From Algoriphagus sp. Y33 (GTDB lineage: Bacteria; Bacteroidota; Bacteroidia; Cytophagales; Cyclobacteriaceae): a DNA stretch of 64,000 bases. The translations under genes were made by a program, and so were the position numbers. Under the pieces are notes generated by a model. It was not told the DNA's origin. It saw only the letters and a list, made by a program, of their open reading frames with translations, and searched no databases. The DNA is taken from contig NZ_CP061947.1 of the NCBI RefSeq assembly GCF_014838715.1, forward strand, positions 3,224,001 to 3,288,000, written 5' to 3'. Shown here in pieces: positions 46,827 to 55,263 of this stretch (its first letter is position 1; each line of letters opens with the position of its first letter).

Positions 46827-47876
46827 TTAGTTATTGTCTTTTTTGAAGACCTTTTGTTGGATTAGTTTTGCCAAAGCTAACTCATCAGCAGATGAGAAAC
46901 TCATCTTGATAGGCAGCACAAAAATCGGAATTTCTTCCAGAAAACCTTCCGGAGCATTGGATTTAACTTTCACTGCATCTTTTTCGGTCGTTAGCACAAC
47001 GGGATTTAGCAATGTATGTTGCTTATAAACAGCTCTGATTTTGTCGAAATCAACTTCTTTATAATCGTAATGATCAGGATAGCTCAATACTTCCAGCAAA
47101 TCGTACTTTTCACGCACATATTCCACGAGTGGCCGGTCATTTGCCAAGCCTGTCAGCAGTATGATCCGGGATGAAAACAGCTCAGGGTTATGCAAGGGCA
47201 CAGGATCCCCGTAAGAAATGGATGAAAAGAGCACAGGAGCCACAGAGTAAGCAGCCATTTTGCTTTTAATTACGTCTTTTTCAAAGCTATCCAACGCTTC
47301 AGGACATTTGGTAACGACGACTACATCAGCCCTTTTTGCGCCTGATTTCCCCTCTCTTAGCCTACCCATGGGCAAAAGAAAATCCGAGAAAAAAGGCTTT
47401 TGATAAGTAGTCAAAAGAATCTGAAGATTTCCCCTCACATGGCGATGCTGGAATGCATCGTCCAAAATAACCAGTTCGGGAGCATCTGACTTTGCCTCGA
47501 TTTCTTCAAGTGCCTTGACCCGGTCTTCACCTACATAGACTGAAATGTGCGTCCCGAATTTACCATAAACCTGAAACGGTTCATCACCGATTTCCTGAGG
47601 TGACACTGTAGGACTAGCCTTAAGAAAACCTTTTGTTTTTCGTCCATACCCTCTGCTCAGTGTCGCCAGCCTTTTCTCATTGTGGAGCATCCGGATGAGG
47701 TATTCCACCATGGGAGTTTTGCCCGTGCCGCCCACACTCAGATTCCCGACCACTATACTTGGGATCGGAGAAGAGACACTTTTCAGCCAGCCCAAATCGA
47801 AAAACAAATTCCGAAGTCCCGTGACCAAATCGTACAATAAAGCAAAAGGATAGAGCAAAAAAGCGTACCGGCGCAT
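46827..47876 (-). CDS. lpxK: Tetraacyldisaccharide 4'-kinase LpxK
   Basis: This enzyme phosphorylates the 4' position of the lipid A precursor at the inner membrane. The P-loop GNLSVGGTGKTPMVEYL lies at about residues 44-60 (from M at 47876), followed by ATLSRGYGRKTKGF and VILDDAFQHRHV. Conserved residues are all present. ATG 47876 (MRRYAFLLYPFALLYD) matches the usual start; an in-frame ATG at 47900 would add 8 residues. The operon continues with the porin and miaE. It is divergent from nif3, and their promoters must overlap within about 40 bp. Confidence 0.95.
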   Translation of the reverse strand: MRRYAFLLYPFALLYDLVTGLRNLFFDLGWLKSVSSPIPSIVVGNLSVGGTGKTPMVEYLIRMLHNEKRLATLSRGYGRKTKGFLKASPTVSPQEIGDEPFQVYGKFGTHISVYVGEDRVKALEEIEAKSDAPELVILDDAFQHRHVRGNLQILLTTYQKPFFSDFLLPMGRLREGKSGAKRADVVVVTKCPEALDSFEKDVIKSKMAAYSVAPVLFSSISYGDPVPLHNPELFSSRIILLTGLANDRPLVEYVREKYDLLEVLSYPDHYDYKEVDFDKIRAVYKQHTLLNPVVLTTEKDAVKVKSNAPEGFLEEIPIFVLPIKMSFSSADELALAKLIQQKVFKKDNN

Positions 47877-47887
47877 TGCAGAATTAC

Positions 47888-47895
47888 TATTTTTG
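47888..47895 (+). promoter_or_regulatory. -7 box for the nif3 operon
   Basis: TATTTTTG fits TAnnTTTG and ends 20 bp before the nif3 ATG. No TTG at the -33 distance was found. The box lies just upstream of the preferred lpxK start, which argues against the earlier lpxK ATG at 47900. Confidence 0.5.
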
Positions 47896-47915
47896 ATCAA
47901 ATAAACGTAAAAATT

Positions 47916-49016
47916 ATGGGATACAAGATTAGCGATGTGATTTCCTACCTGGAGCAGATTGCTCCTCCCGCCTATCAGGAGTCATACGACAACGCTACTT
48001 TGATCACAGGAAACAGGAATTCAGAGGTGACCGGGATCGTCTGCTCACTGGATTGCATTGAAGCTATCGTAGAGGAAGCTATAGCACTTGGTGCCAACAT
48101 GATAGTGGCCCATCACCCTATTGTTTTCAAAGGTTTGAAAAGCCTCACCGGAAGAAATTATGTGGAGCGAACCATCATCAAGGCAATCAAAAACGACATA
48201 GCGATCTATGCGATACATACCAATCTTGACCACGTAGCCCACGGAGTGAATAAACGGATTTCGGATCGATTGGGACTTCTCAACACCAAAATTCTACAGC
48301 CGAAAAGACAATTGCTCAGCAAACTCGTGTTTTTCACCCCCGAGTCAGATAAAGAGCGCGTTCTTCAGGCGGTATATGATGCAGGTGCGGGGAAAATCGG
48401 AGAATACTCAAATTGCTCGTTTCAGGTAAAAGGGACAGGTACTTTTACTCCTTCAGCAAATGCGAATCCGACGATAGGTGAACACGAAAAAGCCCACGAA
48501 GAACAGGAAGTCAGAGTGGAAGTTATGGTTTCAAATCACCTTCTTGCTAACGTTTTGAAGCAAATGCGTAAAGCACATTCCTACGAAGAAGTGGCTTACT
48601 ATGTGCAACCTCTTGAAAATGAAAACCAAGAAGTAGGTGCGGGAATGATCGGAACACTTTCTCAAGAAATGGAAGGAGAAGAATTTTTGGATTATCTCAA
48701 AGCCAAAATGAATTTGGAAGTGATCAAGCATACACAGCTTATTTCCCGAAAAATCAAAAAAGTGGCTGTTTGCGGAGGAGCGGGGATTTTTCTCTTGGGT
48801 GATGCCAAAAGAGCGGGGGCGGATGTCTTTGTGACTGCTGACGTGAAATACCACGAGTTTTTTGACGCTGAGGGGGTATTAATTCTCTGTGATATCGGAC
48901 ATTACGAGAGCGAAATTTTCACAAAAGAATTACTTCAGGAGTTATTGTCACAAAATTTTCCTAATATTGCACTCTATTTGACAAAAGTAGTTACAAATCC
49001 CACATCCTACCGATAG
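47916..49016 (+). CDS. Nif3-like dinuclear metal center protein (GCH1 type 2 family)
   Basis: This 366-residue protein is of the long form. N- and C-terminal Nif3 halves with metal-binding motifs VAHHPIVFKGLKSLTG (about 66-80), AIHTNLDHVAHGVN (about 107-120) and TADVKYHEFFDAEGVLILCDIGHYESE (about 308-334) flank a PII-like insert at about 130-230. Members bind two metals and form hexamers; their reaction is unsettled. The zinc-ribbon gene follows after 3 bp, a conserved neighbour in Bacteroidota. Confidence 0.92.
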   Translation: MGYKISDVISYLEQIAPPAYQESYDNATLITGNRNSEVTGIVCSLDCIEAIVEEAIALGANMIVAHHPIVFKGLKSLTGRNYVERTIIKAIKNDIAIYAIHTNLDHVAHGVNKRISDRLGLLNTKILQPKRQLLSKLVFFTPESDKERVLQAVYDAGAGKIGEYSNCSFQVKGTGTFTPSANANPTIGEHEKAHEEQEVRVEVMVSNHLLANVLKQMRKAHSYEEVAYYVQPLENENQEVGAGMIGTLSQEMEGEEFLDYLKAKMNLEVIKHTQLISRKIKKVAVCGGAGIFLLGDAKRAGADVFVTADVKYHEFFDAEGVLILCDIGHYESEIFTKELLQELLSQNFPNIALYLTKVVTNPTSYR

Positions 49017-49019
49017 TAC

Positions 49020-49799
49020 ATGGAAAGTACAGTAGCACAGAAACTCGAGGCTATTCACAACCTTCAACTTTTAGATTCAAAACTAGATGCCATCATCAAG
49101 GTTCGCGGAGCTCTTCCAGAAGAGGTTCAAGACTTAGAAGATGAAATTGCTGGATATGAAACTCGTTTGGAGAAATTTCAAAGTGAAATAGATTCTTTTG
49201 ATAACGAAATAAAGGCGCTTAAAGAAAGCATCAAGGACTCTGAAAAACTGATCAAAAAGTATCAGGAGCAGCAGATGAATGTTCGCAATAACCGCGAATA
49301 CGATGCGATCACCAAGGAGCTTGAGCTTCAGGATCTAGAGATTCAAGTTGCGAAGAAAAAAATCACCGAAGCAGGTTTTAGAATTGACCAGAAGAAAGTA
49401 GACTTGGAGGAATTAAGTTCAGTAAAAAAGGATCGGCAAAAAGATTTGGATCAGAAAAACAGCGAATTGACTTCGATTGTATCTGAAAGCGAATCGGATG
49501 AGGCCAAACTTAACAACGAACGTGAAAAGTCTATAAAGAAAGTGGACGAGAGACTTCTGAAAGCATATACTAAAATCAGAGCTAATGCCAAAAATGGTCT
49601 GGCAGTGGTGATGGTAAAAAGAGGTGCTTGCGGTGGATGTTTCAACACTGTTCCGCCTCAAAGACAAGCGGACATTCGTGAGAAGAAAAAGCTAATTGTT
49701 TGTGAACATTGTGGCAGAATCCTTGCCGGCGTAGAAGATGAGATCATCGAAGAACCTACACCAAAAAAGAAAAGAGCTACCAAAACAGCTAAAGCTTAA
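49020..49799 (+). CDS. Coiled-coil zinc-ribbon protein (zf-RING_7/DUF164, CT398 type)
   Basis: This 259-residue protein has a long antiparallel coiled coil at about residues 8-180 (EEVQDLEDEIAGYETRLEKF to KKVDERLLKAYTKI). A C4 zinc ribbon follows: GACGGCFNTVPPQRQADIR and IVCEHCGRIL (about 200-240), with four cysteines. The tail is basic (TPKKKRATKTAKA). Members are thought to bind nucleic acid or act in flagellar/secretion contexts elsewhere; the role is unsettled here. It is the last gene of the nif3 operon, ahead of a strong terminator. Confidence 0.92.
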   Translation: MESTVAQKLEAIHNLQLLDSKLDAIIKVRGALPEEVQDLEDEIAGYETRLEKFQSEIDSFDNEIKALKESIKDSEKLIKKYQEQQMNVRNNREYDAITKELELQDLEIQVAKKKITEAGFRIDQKKVDLEELSSVKKDRQKDLDQKNSELTSIVSESESDEAKLNNEREKSIKKVDERLLKAYTKIRANAKNGLAVVMVKRGACGGCFNTVPPQRQADIREKKKLIVCEHCGRILAGVEDEIIEEPTPKKKRATKTAKA

Positions 49800-49821
49800 T
49801 AAGAATCCGTAGATTCTACAT

Positions 49822-49863
49822 AAAAAAGAAACCCTGGACCTAGAGTTCAGGGTTTCTTTTTTA
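49822..49863 (+). terminator. Strong intrinsic terminator of the nif3 operon
   Basis: AAAAAAGAAACCCTG (49822-49836) pairs with CAGGGTTTCTTTTTT (49848-49862), with an 11-nt loop. The right arm ends in a T-run. It stands 22 bp after the zinc-ribbon gene stop. Confidence 0.9.
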
Positions 49864-49910
49864 TGTGTTTTTTTTGCTTTCTACCTGTTAATTTTTCTAT
49901 ATTGAGAGCT

Positions 49911-50327
49911 ATGAAGAGTATTGGAATTCTAGTTATTACCTTGTTTCTTTCTGTTTCGGTTTTTGCTAACGATACTGAACCCAAAACTTTTTTGGTGTTG
50001 TTTAAATCAAATGAATTAAAATCACTGAACACTTCGCTAAAAGAAATCCAATCCCAATTTTCTTCTGCTTTTAAAACAAGGAGCTACTCGGGAAATTCAG
50101 AACTTGCTCTGATCATCGACATACCCAAGTGTGAATTTGATGCCTGTTTTCTTGGCCAATTTCTGGTTTCCTTAGAAAAAGGAGAGGATTTAAAGCTTCA
50201 GGAGATAGCTTTTAGGGTGATTGACATGACGGCAAACAAGAAATCTCTCGACACGTTCATCACAGCTTTCGAAGAAAGTCAGAAAAAAGAAAAAAACGAC
50301 AAGCGAAATGCTACACCAGCTCCTTAA
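49911..50327 (+). CDS. Small secreted protein, unknown
   Basis: From ATG 49911 this is a 138-residue protein with a Sec signal (MKSIGILVITLFLSVSVFA before NDTEP). The earlier ATG at 49863 lies in the terminator of the preceding operon and is rejected. The mature part is mixed alpha/beta with two cysteines (KCEFDACFLG) and a lysine-rich end. I do not recognise the family. Its last 17 bp overlap the end of the convergent histidine phosphatase gene. Confidence 0.65.
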   Translation: MKSIGILVITLFLSVSVFANDTEPKTFLVLFKSNELKSLNTSLKEIQSQFSSAFKTRSYSGNSELALIIDIPKCEFDACFLGQFLVSLEKGEDLKLQEIAFRVIDMTANKKSLDTFITAFEESQKKEKNDKRNATPAP

Positions 50328-50934
50328 GGTGCGCAGTATCGTTTCTTTTCAGTAACTCAAAATCCCCATCCTCTTTTTCTTCGAGTAGATACAAGCAGAG
50401 ATTTTTGTGTTCAAACATATCCATGTGACACAAATCCTGCTTCATCATCAAGCTCAAAAAGATTCGCATCGCACGGCCGTGCATACATACCAGAATAGTT
50501 TCCCCCGGCCCTTCAATGATTGCATCTATTCCCCGTTGCATACGCTTGGCGACGATATTTGGACTTTCCCCTCCTGCAATACAATAATCAAGATTCCCCT
50601 GCTGCCACTGATCTAGCATATGCCGGTAATAGTGACTTTCTTCAGGCGACATCGGTAGCCCCTCATAGTCACCCCAGGAAATCTCATTGAGATCCGTCGT
50701 AGAGACTGATGGAATCCCCAGATCCAAAAATGATTGAATTGATTGTTTGGTTCGCTGCAATCCAGTGTAATATACCTGATCAAACGGAACATTTTTATAA
50801 GCCTCAAAAAATGCAGCCGCTTGCTTCATGCCTGTATTATTAATCGGAGCATCGATCCCACTCCCCTGCACTACGCCTTTTAGATTGAAATCTGTCTGAC
50901 CGTGCCTAACTAAGTAAATTTTTTTTCGATTCAA
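50311..50934 (-). CDS. Histidine phosphatase family protein
   Basis: This 207-residue protein of the phosphoglycerate mutase/acid phosphatase superfamily has the phosphohistidine motif LVRHGQTDFN (about residues 8-17), an ISWGDYEG region, a GGESPNIVAKR glutamate and the second catalytic histidine in CMHGRAMRIFL (about 150-160). All catalytic residues are in place. The substrate is unknown. It is divergent from the men genes and convergent with the small secreted protein. Confidence 0.92.
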   Translation of the reverse strand: MNRKKIYLVRHGQTDFNLKGVVQGSGIDAPINNTGMKQAAAFFEAYKNVPFDQVYYTGLQRTKQSIQSFLDLGIPSVSTTDLNEISWGDYEGLPMSPEESHYYRHMLDQWQQGNLDYCIAGGESPNIVAKRMQRGIDAIIEGPGETILVCMHGRAMRIFLSLMMKQDLCHMDMFEHKNLCLYLLEEKEDGDFELLKRNDTAHLKELV

Positions 50935-50941
50935 GATTCTC

Positions 50942-50949
50942 TATTTTTG
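50942..50949 (+). promoter_or_regulatory. -7 box for the men gene row
   Basis: TATTTTTG matches TAnnTTTG and lies 37 bp before the hotdog thioesterase start, in the 52-bp gap to the divergent phosphatase gene. The T-rich stretch at the -33 position lacks a clear TTG. Confidence 0.5.
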
Positions 50950-50986
50950 TCCGCACCCCAAAGAAAACCCATTTACTTTAATTTTC

Positions 50987-51409
50987 ATGGTATTCTCTCA
51001 AAAGCCTTCACTGAATCAGATCAATCAAATGGGTAAAAACAACATGCCTGGTTTCTTAGGCATTGTATTTACAGAAATTGGCGATGATCACCTTACCGCT
51101 ACTATGCCTGTAGATGAGAGAACAAAACAGCCCATGGGATTGTTACACGGTGGTGCCAATGTAGTACTTGCTGAGACTCTCGGAAGCGTGGCAGCCTCAC
51201 TTACTATTGATATGAACAAACAAGCGTGTGTGGGACTGGAGATCAACGCCAATCATCTAAAAGGTGTGAAATCTGGATTAGTAACGGGAACTACAACCCC
51301 TATTCATCTTGGGAAAAGCACACAGGTCTGGGAAATCAAAATCAAAAATGAACAAGGGCAGCTCTGTTGCATCAGTCGCATCACCCTAGCGATTTTAGAC
51401 AAAAAGTAA
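50987..51409 (+). CDS. menI: Hotdog-fold thioesterase, probable DHNA-CoA hydrolase
   Basis: This 140-residue PaaI/MenI-type protein has the active-site stretch PMGLLHGGANVVLAETLGSVA (about residues 43-63), with the catalytic acid in LAE. GLEINANHLKGVKSGLVTG follows. Fused by overlap (TAATG) to menF and followed by menD, it most likely hydrolyses 1,4-dihydroxy-2-naphthoyl-CoA in menaquinone synthesis. The pathway role comes from context; the fold call is firm. Confidence 0.82.
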   Translation: MVFSQKPSLNQINQMGKNNMPGFLGIVFTEIGDDHLTATMPVDERTKQPMGLLHGGANVVLAETLGSVAASLTIDMNKQACVGLEINANHLKGVKSGLVTGTTTPIHLGKSTQVWEIKIKNEQGQLCCISRITLAILDKK

Positions 51410-52629
51410 TGCATACCAACGACGTAGTTACAAAACATAGCAAAACAGAAATCATCCAACTTCTGCTTCAATTGGGCTTGACCTCCGGCGGCTCTTTTGC
51501 AATTTGGAGAAAACCCAAATCCAACACCATTGAAATTGTACAAGACGAGAATGCAAAACCCACAAAAGTTGATTTGTCAATCGAAGAGCTTGAACCGGGA
51601 TTTATAGTCCATCCCTTTGCAGATCAGTTGGATAAAAAAGCTTACTTTATCAAAGCAAACAAATACCTATCCTTTGACCTCAATAATCCACCCGGTATAG
51701 ATGAGCTTCCTGAATGGGTCAGAATCCAATTGGACAGCAAGGAAAGGCTTTCCCATGAAGAAATTAGAGAATTGCTTATTAACCAACCCTTGGTAAGTAA
51801 AGTACAAACCTTCAAACTAAGCGAGGACAAAGCCCACTTCATCCAGTTGGTAAAAAGGAGTATTGAAGCTATTCAGAGAAAACAACTGGAAAAAGTTGTT
51901 CCGGCACGTACCAAGACCATTTCAATTCCATCAAATTTTGATCTGAGCCGTACGCTTTTAAATTTAATGGATTCCTACCCAAATACTTTCATCAATTTCT
52001 TTCATTTACCCCATGTAGGTACTTGGATTGGTGCTTCGCCTGAGACACTTATCGAAACCAACGGGGACATTTTCACTACCATGTCTCTTGCAGGCACCCA
52101 AAAAGCATCGGGAGACAACCCCCTGAAATCAGTTGCATGGACACAAAAAGAAATTGAGGAACAAGCATTAGTCAGCAGGTACATTGTATCTTGCTTTAAG
52201 AAAATACGGCTTCGGGAATATGAAGAGCATGGCCCCAAAACAGTGCTGGCGGGAAATCTTCTTCACCTTCGATCCGATTTCAAAATCAATATGCAGGAAA
52301 CCGGCTTTCCTGAACTGGGGTCTATCATGTTGGGTCTTCTCCACCCGACTTCTGCTGTATGCGGAATGCCCAGACATGAAGCACATAATTTCCTTCAGGA
52401 ATTCGAAGGCTTCGACCGCTCTTTTTTCTCGGGTTTTCTGGGACCTGTGAATATTCAGGGAGGTACCTCCATTTATGTCAATTTGAGAACTGCCAGCCTT
52501 CATGACAATAAGGCCACGCTCTACGCCGGTGCAGGTGTGACAGAAGATTCTGATCCTGAAAAGGAATGGGAAGAAACGGAGCTCAAATGTCAAATAATCG
52601 GTAAATTCATCCAAAACCCAAGCGCTTGA
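51409..52629 (+). CDS. menF: Isochorismate synthase MenF
   Basis: The start is ATG 51409, overlapping the thioesterase stop as TAATG. An ATG at 51367 lies inside that gene. The 406-residue chorismate-binding enzyme has a divergent N-terminal half, then KRSIEAIQRKQLEKVVPART and WIGASPETLIETNGDIFTTMSLAGT. The end has HPTSAVCGMPRHEA, FSGFLGPVNI and YAGAGVTEDSDPEKEWEET, the usual catalytic block. It turns chorismate into isochorismate. menD follows with a 4-bp overlap. Confidence 0.92.
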   Translation: MHTNDVVTKHSKTEIIQLLLQLGLTSGGSFAIWRKPKSNTIEIVQDENAKPTKVDLSIEELEPGFIVHPFADQLDKKAYFIKANKYLSFDLNNPPGIDELPEWVRIQLDSKERLSHEEIRELLINQPLVSKVQTFKLSEDKAHFIQLVKRSIEAIQRKQLEKVVPARTKTISIPSNFDLSRTLLNLMDSYPNTFINFFHLPHVGTWIGASPETLIETNGDIFTTMSLAGTQKASGDNPLKSVAWTQKEIEEQALVSRYIVSCFKKIRLREYEEHGPKTVLAGNLLHLRSDFKINMQETGFPELGSIMLGLLHPTSAVCGMPRHEAHNFLQEFEGFDRSFFSGFLGPVNIQGGTSIYVNLRTASLHDNKATLYAGAGVTEDSDPEKEWEETELKCQIIGKFIQNPSA

Positions 52630-54317
52630 TTCTTCCTCAAATTACCGATTTAGTAGCCATCTGCGCCAAAAAAGGTATCCAAAACGCAATACTTTCCCCC
52701 GGATCCCGCTGTGCTCCTTTGACGCTTGTTTTTGCCCGCCATCCGCACATTCACACCAGGACGATCTCTGACGAGCGATCTGCTGCTTTCATAGCACTGG
52801 GAATGGCACAGCAGCTGGAGCAACCGGTAATACTTGTCTGCACCAGCGGATCCGCTGCCCTGAATTATTATCCCGCTGTAGCGGAAGCTTTTTTCCAGCA
52901 AATCCCCCTGCTCATCTTGACGGCAGATAGACCTGCAGAATGGATTGACCAATATGACGGGCAGACAGTGTTCCAACCTGAGGTCTATGGCAAGCATGTG
53001 AAAAAGAGTTTTCAGCTACCTGATTTCTCGAGCAATCCTGATCAACTTTGGCATTCCTCACGGATTGTGAATGAAGCGATCAATCTCTCTCAACAATTCC
53101 CGGCAGGCCCTGTTCATATCAACATTCCACTTCGGGAGCCTTTTTATCCCGAGAAAGGAGAGCCATTGGTTTTCCCGGAAAAGCCACGTGTTTTTAATTT
53201 ATTGAAAAGCAAAACCCATCCTACGGATGAATCGCTTATCAAACTCAAAAACAGGCTGGAAACAGTCCGACGGATAGTAATCATTCCAGGTCAGCAACGT
53301 CCCGATCCACAGCTTCAGAACTTGCTGGATCAGCTTGCCAAAACCCAAAAAGCTGTAATTGTCGCAGATACCATCAGCAACCTTCAGTCTGACCAAACCA
53401 TTACATTGCATGATCACTGGTTGGGAAGTCAAGAAATTTCAGAAAATCTAAAACCAGACCTGATTGTTAGCTTTGGCAAATCGATTATATCCAAATCACT
53501 TAAGCTCTTCCTTCGAAGCACTAAGGCGTCGCATTGGCATATTCAGTCTGATGGAAACGCCAAAGACACCTTTCAGCAATTGACAAGAACTATTGCCTCT
53601 TCACCTGCATACTTCCTCCACTGGTTAGCTCAAAACCTTGGTCCACAAGACACTGAATATTATCAGTCATGGCATGCTTTCGAGAAGGCGGTTGACTCAA
53701 GTCTGACTCAAATCTTACAGAGAGACGTCTTTGGAGAATATGGTGCATTGGCATATTGTCTTAATAAAACACCTTCCCTTTCCAAAATCCACGTTGCCAA
53801 CAGCATGGCTGTCCGCTATTTGAATTTTCTTGGAAAGAGAAATCAGGAAGTGATTTGTAACAGAGGAACAAGTGGCATCGACGGATCCAATTCAACCGCT
53901 GTAGGCTGTACTTTTACCACCAAGGAAATGGTGACTCTGATCACTGGTGACATGGCTTTCTTCTATGACCGAAATGCTTTCTGGCATAACTACACCATGC
54001 CCAACCTCCGTGTGATTTTGCTGAATAATCATGCGGGAGGAATCTTCCGGTTGATAGACGGACCTTCAAACCAGCCGGAATTGGAGGAGTTTTTCGAAAC
54101 CCAACAGCCGTTGTCTGCAAACCATTTGGCTACTGAGTTTGGATTCTTTTATTCCAAAGTGGTGAATCAAGAAGAACTGAAAGCTTCACTTGCGGACTTT
54201 TATTCGGATTCCCTACATCCAAAAATCTTGGAGATCGAGACTTCCAGTCCAAAAAATGCTGAGATTTTGAAAGAAGTAAAGGAGAAAATCAAGATTGTAA
54301 TTCAGCAGCAAAAGTAG
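52626..54317 (+). CDS. menD: SEPHCHC synthase MenD (TPP enzyme)
   Basis: This 563-residue enzyme joins isochorismate and 2-oxoglutarate. The start is TTG 52626, overlapping the menF stop (TTGA). Motifs include ILSPGSRCAPLTLVF (about 18-33), VCTSGSAALNYYPAVAEAFF and ILTADRPAEWID. The TPP/Mg site follows in NRGTSGIDGSNSTAVG (about 417-432), with ITGDMAFFYDRNAFWHNY. Its last bases overlap the end of the convergent XRE gene. A hairpin terminator follows the stop codon immediately. Confidence 0.95.
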   Translation: MILPQITDLVAICAKKGIQNAILSPGSRCAPLTLVFARHPHIHTRTISDERSAAFIALGMAQQLEQPVILVCTSGSAALNYYPAVAEAFFQQIPLLILTADRPAEWIDQYDGQTVFQPEVYGKHVKKSFQLPDFSSNPDQLWHSSRIVNEAINLSQQFPAGPVHINIPLREPFYPEKGEPLVFPEKPRVFNLLKSKTHPTDESLIKLKNRLETVRRIVIIPGQQRPDPQLQNLLDQLAKTQKAVIVADTISNLQSDQTITLHDHWLGSQEISENLKPDLIVSFGKSIISKSLKLFLRSTKASHWHIQSDGNAKDTFQQLTRTIASSPAYFLHWLAQNLGPQDTEYYQSWHAFEKAVDSSLTQILQRDVFGEYGALAYCLNKTPSLSKIHVANSMAVRYLNFLGKRNQEVICNRGTSGIDGSNSTAVGCTFTTKEMVTLITGDMAFFYDRNAFWHNYTMPNLRVILLNNHAGGIFRLIDGPSNQPELEEFFETQQPLSANHLATEFGFFYSKVVNQEELKASLADFYSDSLHPKILEIETSSPKNAEILKEVKEKIKIVIQQQK

Positions 54318-55095
54318 AATCGGGAGAAGAAGTTCTCCCGATTTTATTAATAGCCCAGATCATAAATCCAAGTTCTCCCAATTCAAACAACGTAAGCGGA
54401 ATCAACCCAAAAAGTGCTCCCACTGTAGAGAAGATCATAATTCCAGACACAATTCCCAATGCTCCTAAAATCTGGGGAATGTTTGACCAGAGATTTTTAT
54501 AGCAAAGAAATCCAGCCCCCATAAATCCATAGGCAAGGCCAAAAGTACCCAGCTTTACGAAATAATAGTCCTCAATTTTAAAACCGGAAGTCGCCAAAGA
54601 AATCAAGTCAATTGAGAGCCAAAATGCATTTGCAATCAGCATCACCCAAAGTGCAATCTGAAGGGTCTTATTTGGGAAAACCGAAGTCATTTTGATCAAC
54701 CCAAATAGGAATAGAGAAAAAGTGATTATAACCCCCGCTTTCACTAAGCCAAAAGTTAAGGGATTGGTATAACTTCCTTCCATCCACTCGATTTCCATAG
54801 TGATATCAAAATAGCTCAAAAAGAAATAGATCAATCCTGCACCAAAACCAGTGTATAACCATGGTATTAATGACTTTGGATAATCAGGAGAGCTCTCAGC
54901 TTCTATGTTTTCCATCTTTGCTCCCAACGCTTCAAACAGTGCTTTGACCGTATAACTTCTGGGAGTCACCTCCCCCGCTTCGATGCGCTGGATTGTCCGC
55001 ACATTCAGGTTGCATAACTCGACCAACTCCTCCTGAGTCAATCCTTTTGCCTTTCTCATTTCAGAGATTTTCTTACCAAGTTCCGGTTGCTTCAT
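54289..55095 (-). CDS. XRE-type HTH protein with C-terminal membrane domain
   Basis: From ATG 55095 (MKQPELGKKISEMRKAKGLT) this is a 268-residue protein; the frame upstream of it lacks family resemblance. The HTH is at about residues 8-62 (LTQEELVELCNLNVRTIQRI then EAGEVTPRSYTVKALFEALG). About five or six hydrophobic helices follow (SLIPWLYTGFGAGLIYFFLS onward). This is a membrane-tethered regulator design common in Bacteroidota. Ligand and target are unknown. The 3' end overlaps menD by 29 bp. It is not part of the hut locus by orientation, but lies 169 bp from the end of the LysR gene. Confidence 0.86.
   Translation of the reverse strand: MKQPELGKKISEMRKAKGLTQEELVELCNLNVRTIQRIEAGEVTPRSYTVKALFEALGAKMENIEAESSPDYPKSLIPWLYTGFGAGLIYFFLSYFDITMEIEWMEGSYTNPLTFGLVKAGVIITFSLFLFGLIKMTSVFPNKTLQIALWVMLIANAFWLSIDLISLATSGFKIEDYYFVKLGTFGLAYGFMGAGFLCYKNLWSNIPQILGALGIVSGIMIFSTVGALFGLIPLTLFELGELGFMIWAINKIGRTSSPDSTFAAELQS
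54318..54347 (+). terminator. Terminator of the men row, inside the convergent XRE gene
   Basis: AATCGGGAGAA (54318-54328) and TTCTCCCGATT (54333-54343) form a perfect 11-bp stem with a 4-nt loop, followed by TTATT. It begins 1 bp after the menD stop and lies within codons of the convergent regulator gene that ends at 54289. Confidence 0.85.
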
Positions 55096-55263
55096 TGTAA
55101 ATAGTTTTTGATTAACCATGGCAATTTCTGGGATTGGATTTAGACTTAGGACGAATCGGGCTCGGTTTAGACCCGACATTTGCCCGACATTTGAGCACAA
55201 GGCTAAAAATAAGAGTTTTGAATGTAAGTCTCTAAGCAAAATAATGATCAATGACCTCACATT

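Noticed and set aside
49863..49910. Upstream start for the small secreted protein
   Set aside because: It lies at the right arm of the nif3 operon terminator and would bury the signal peptide behind 16 residues.
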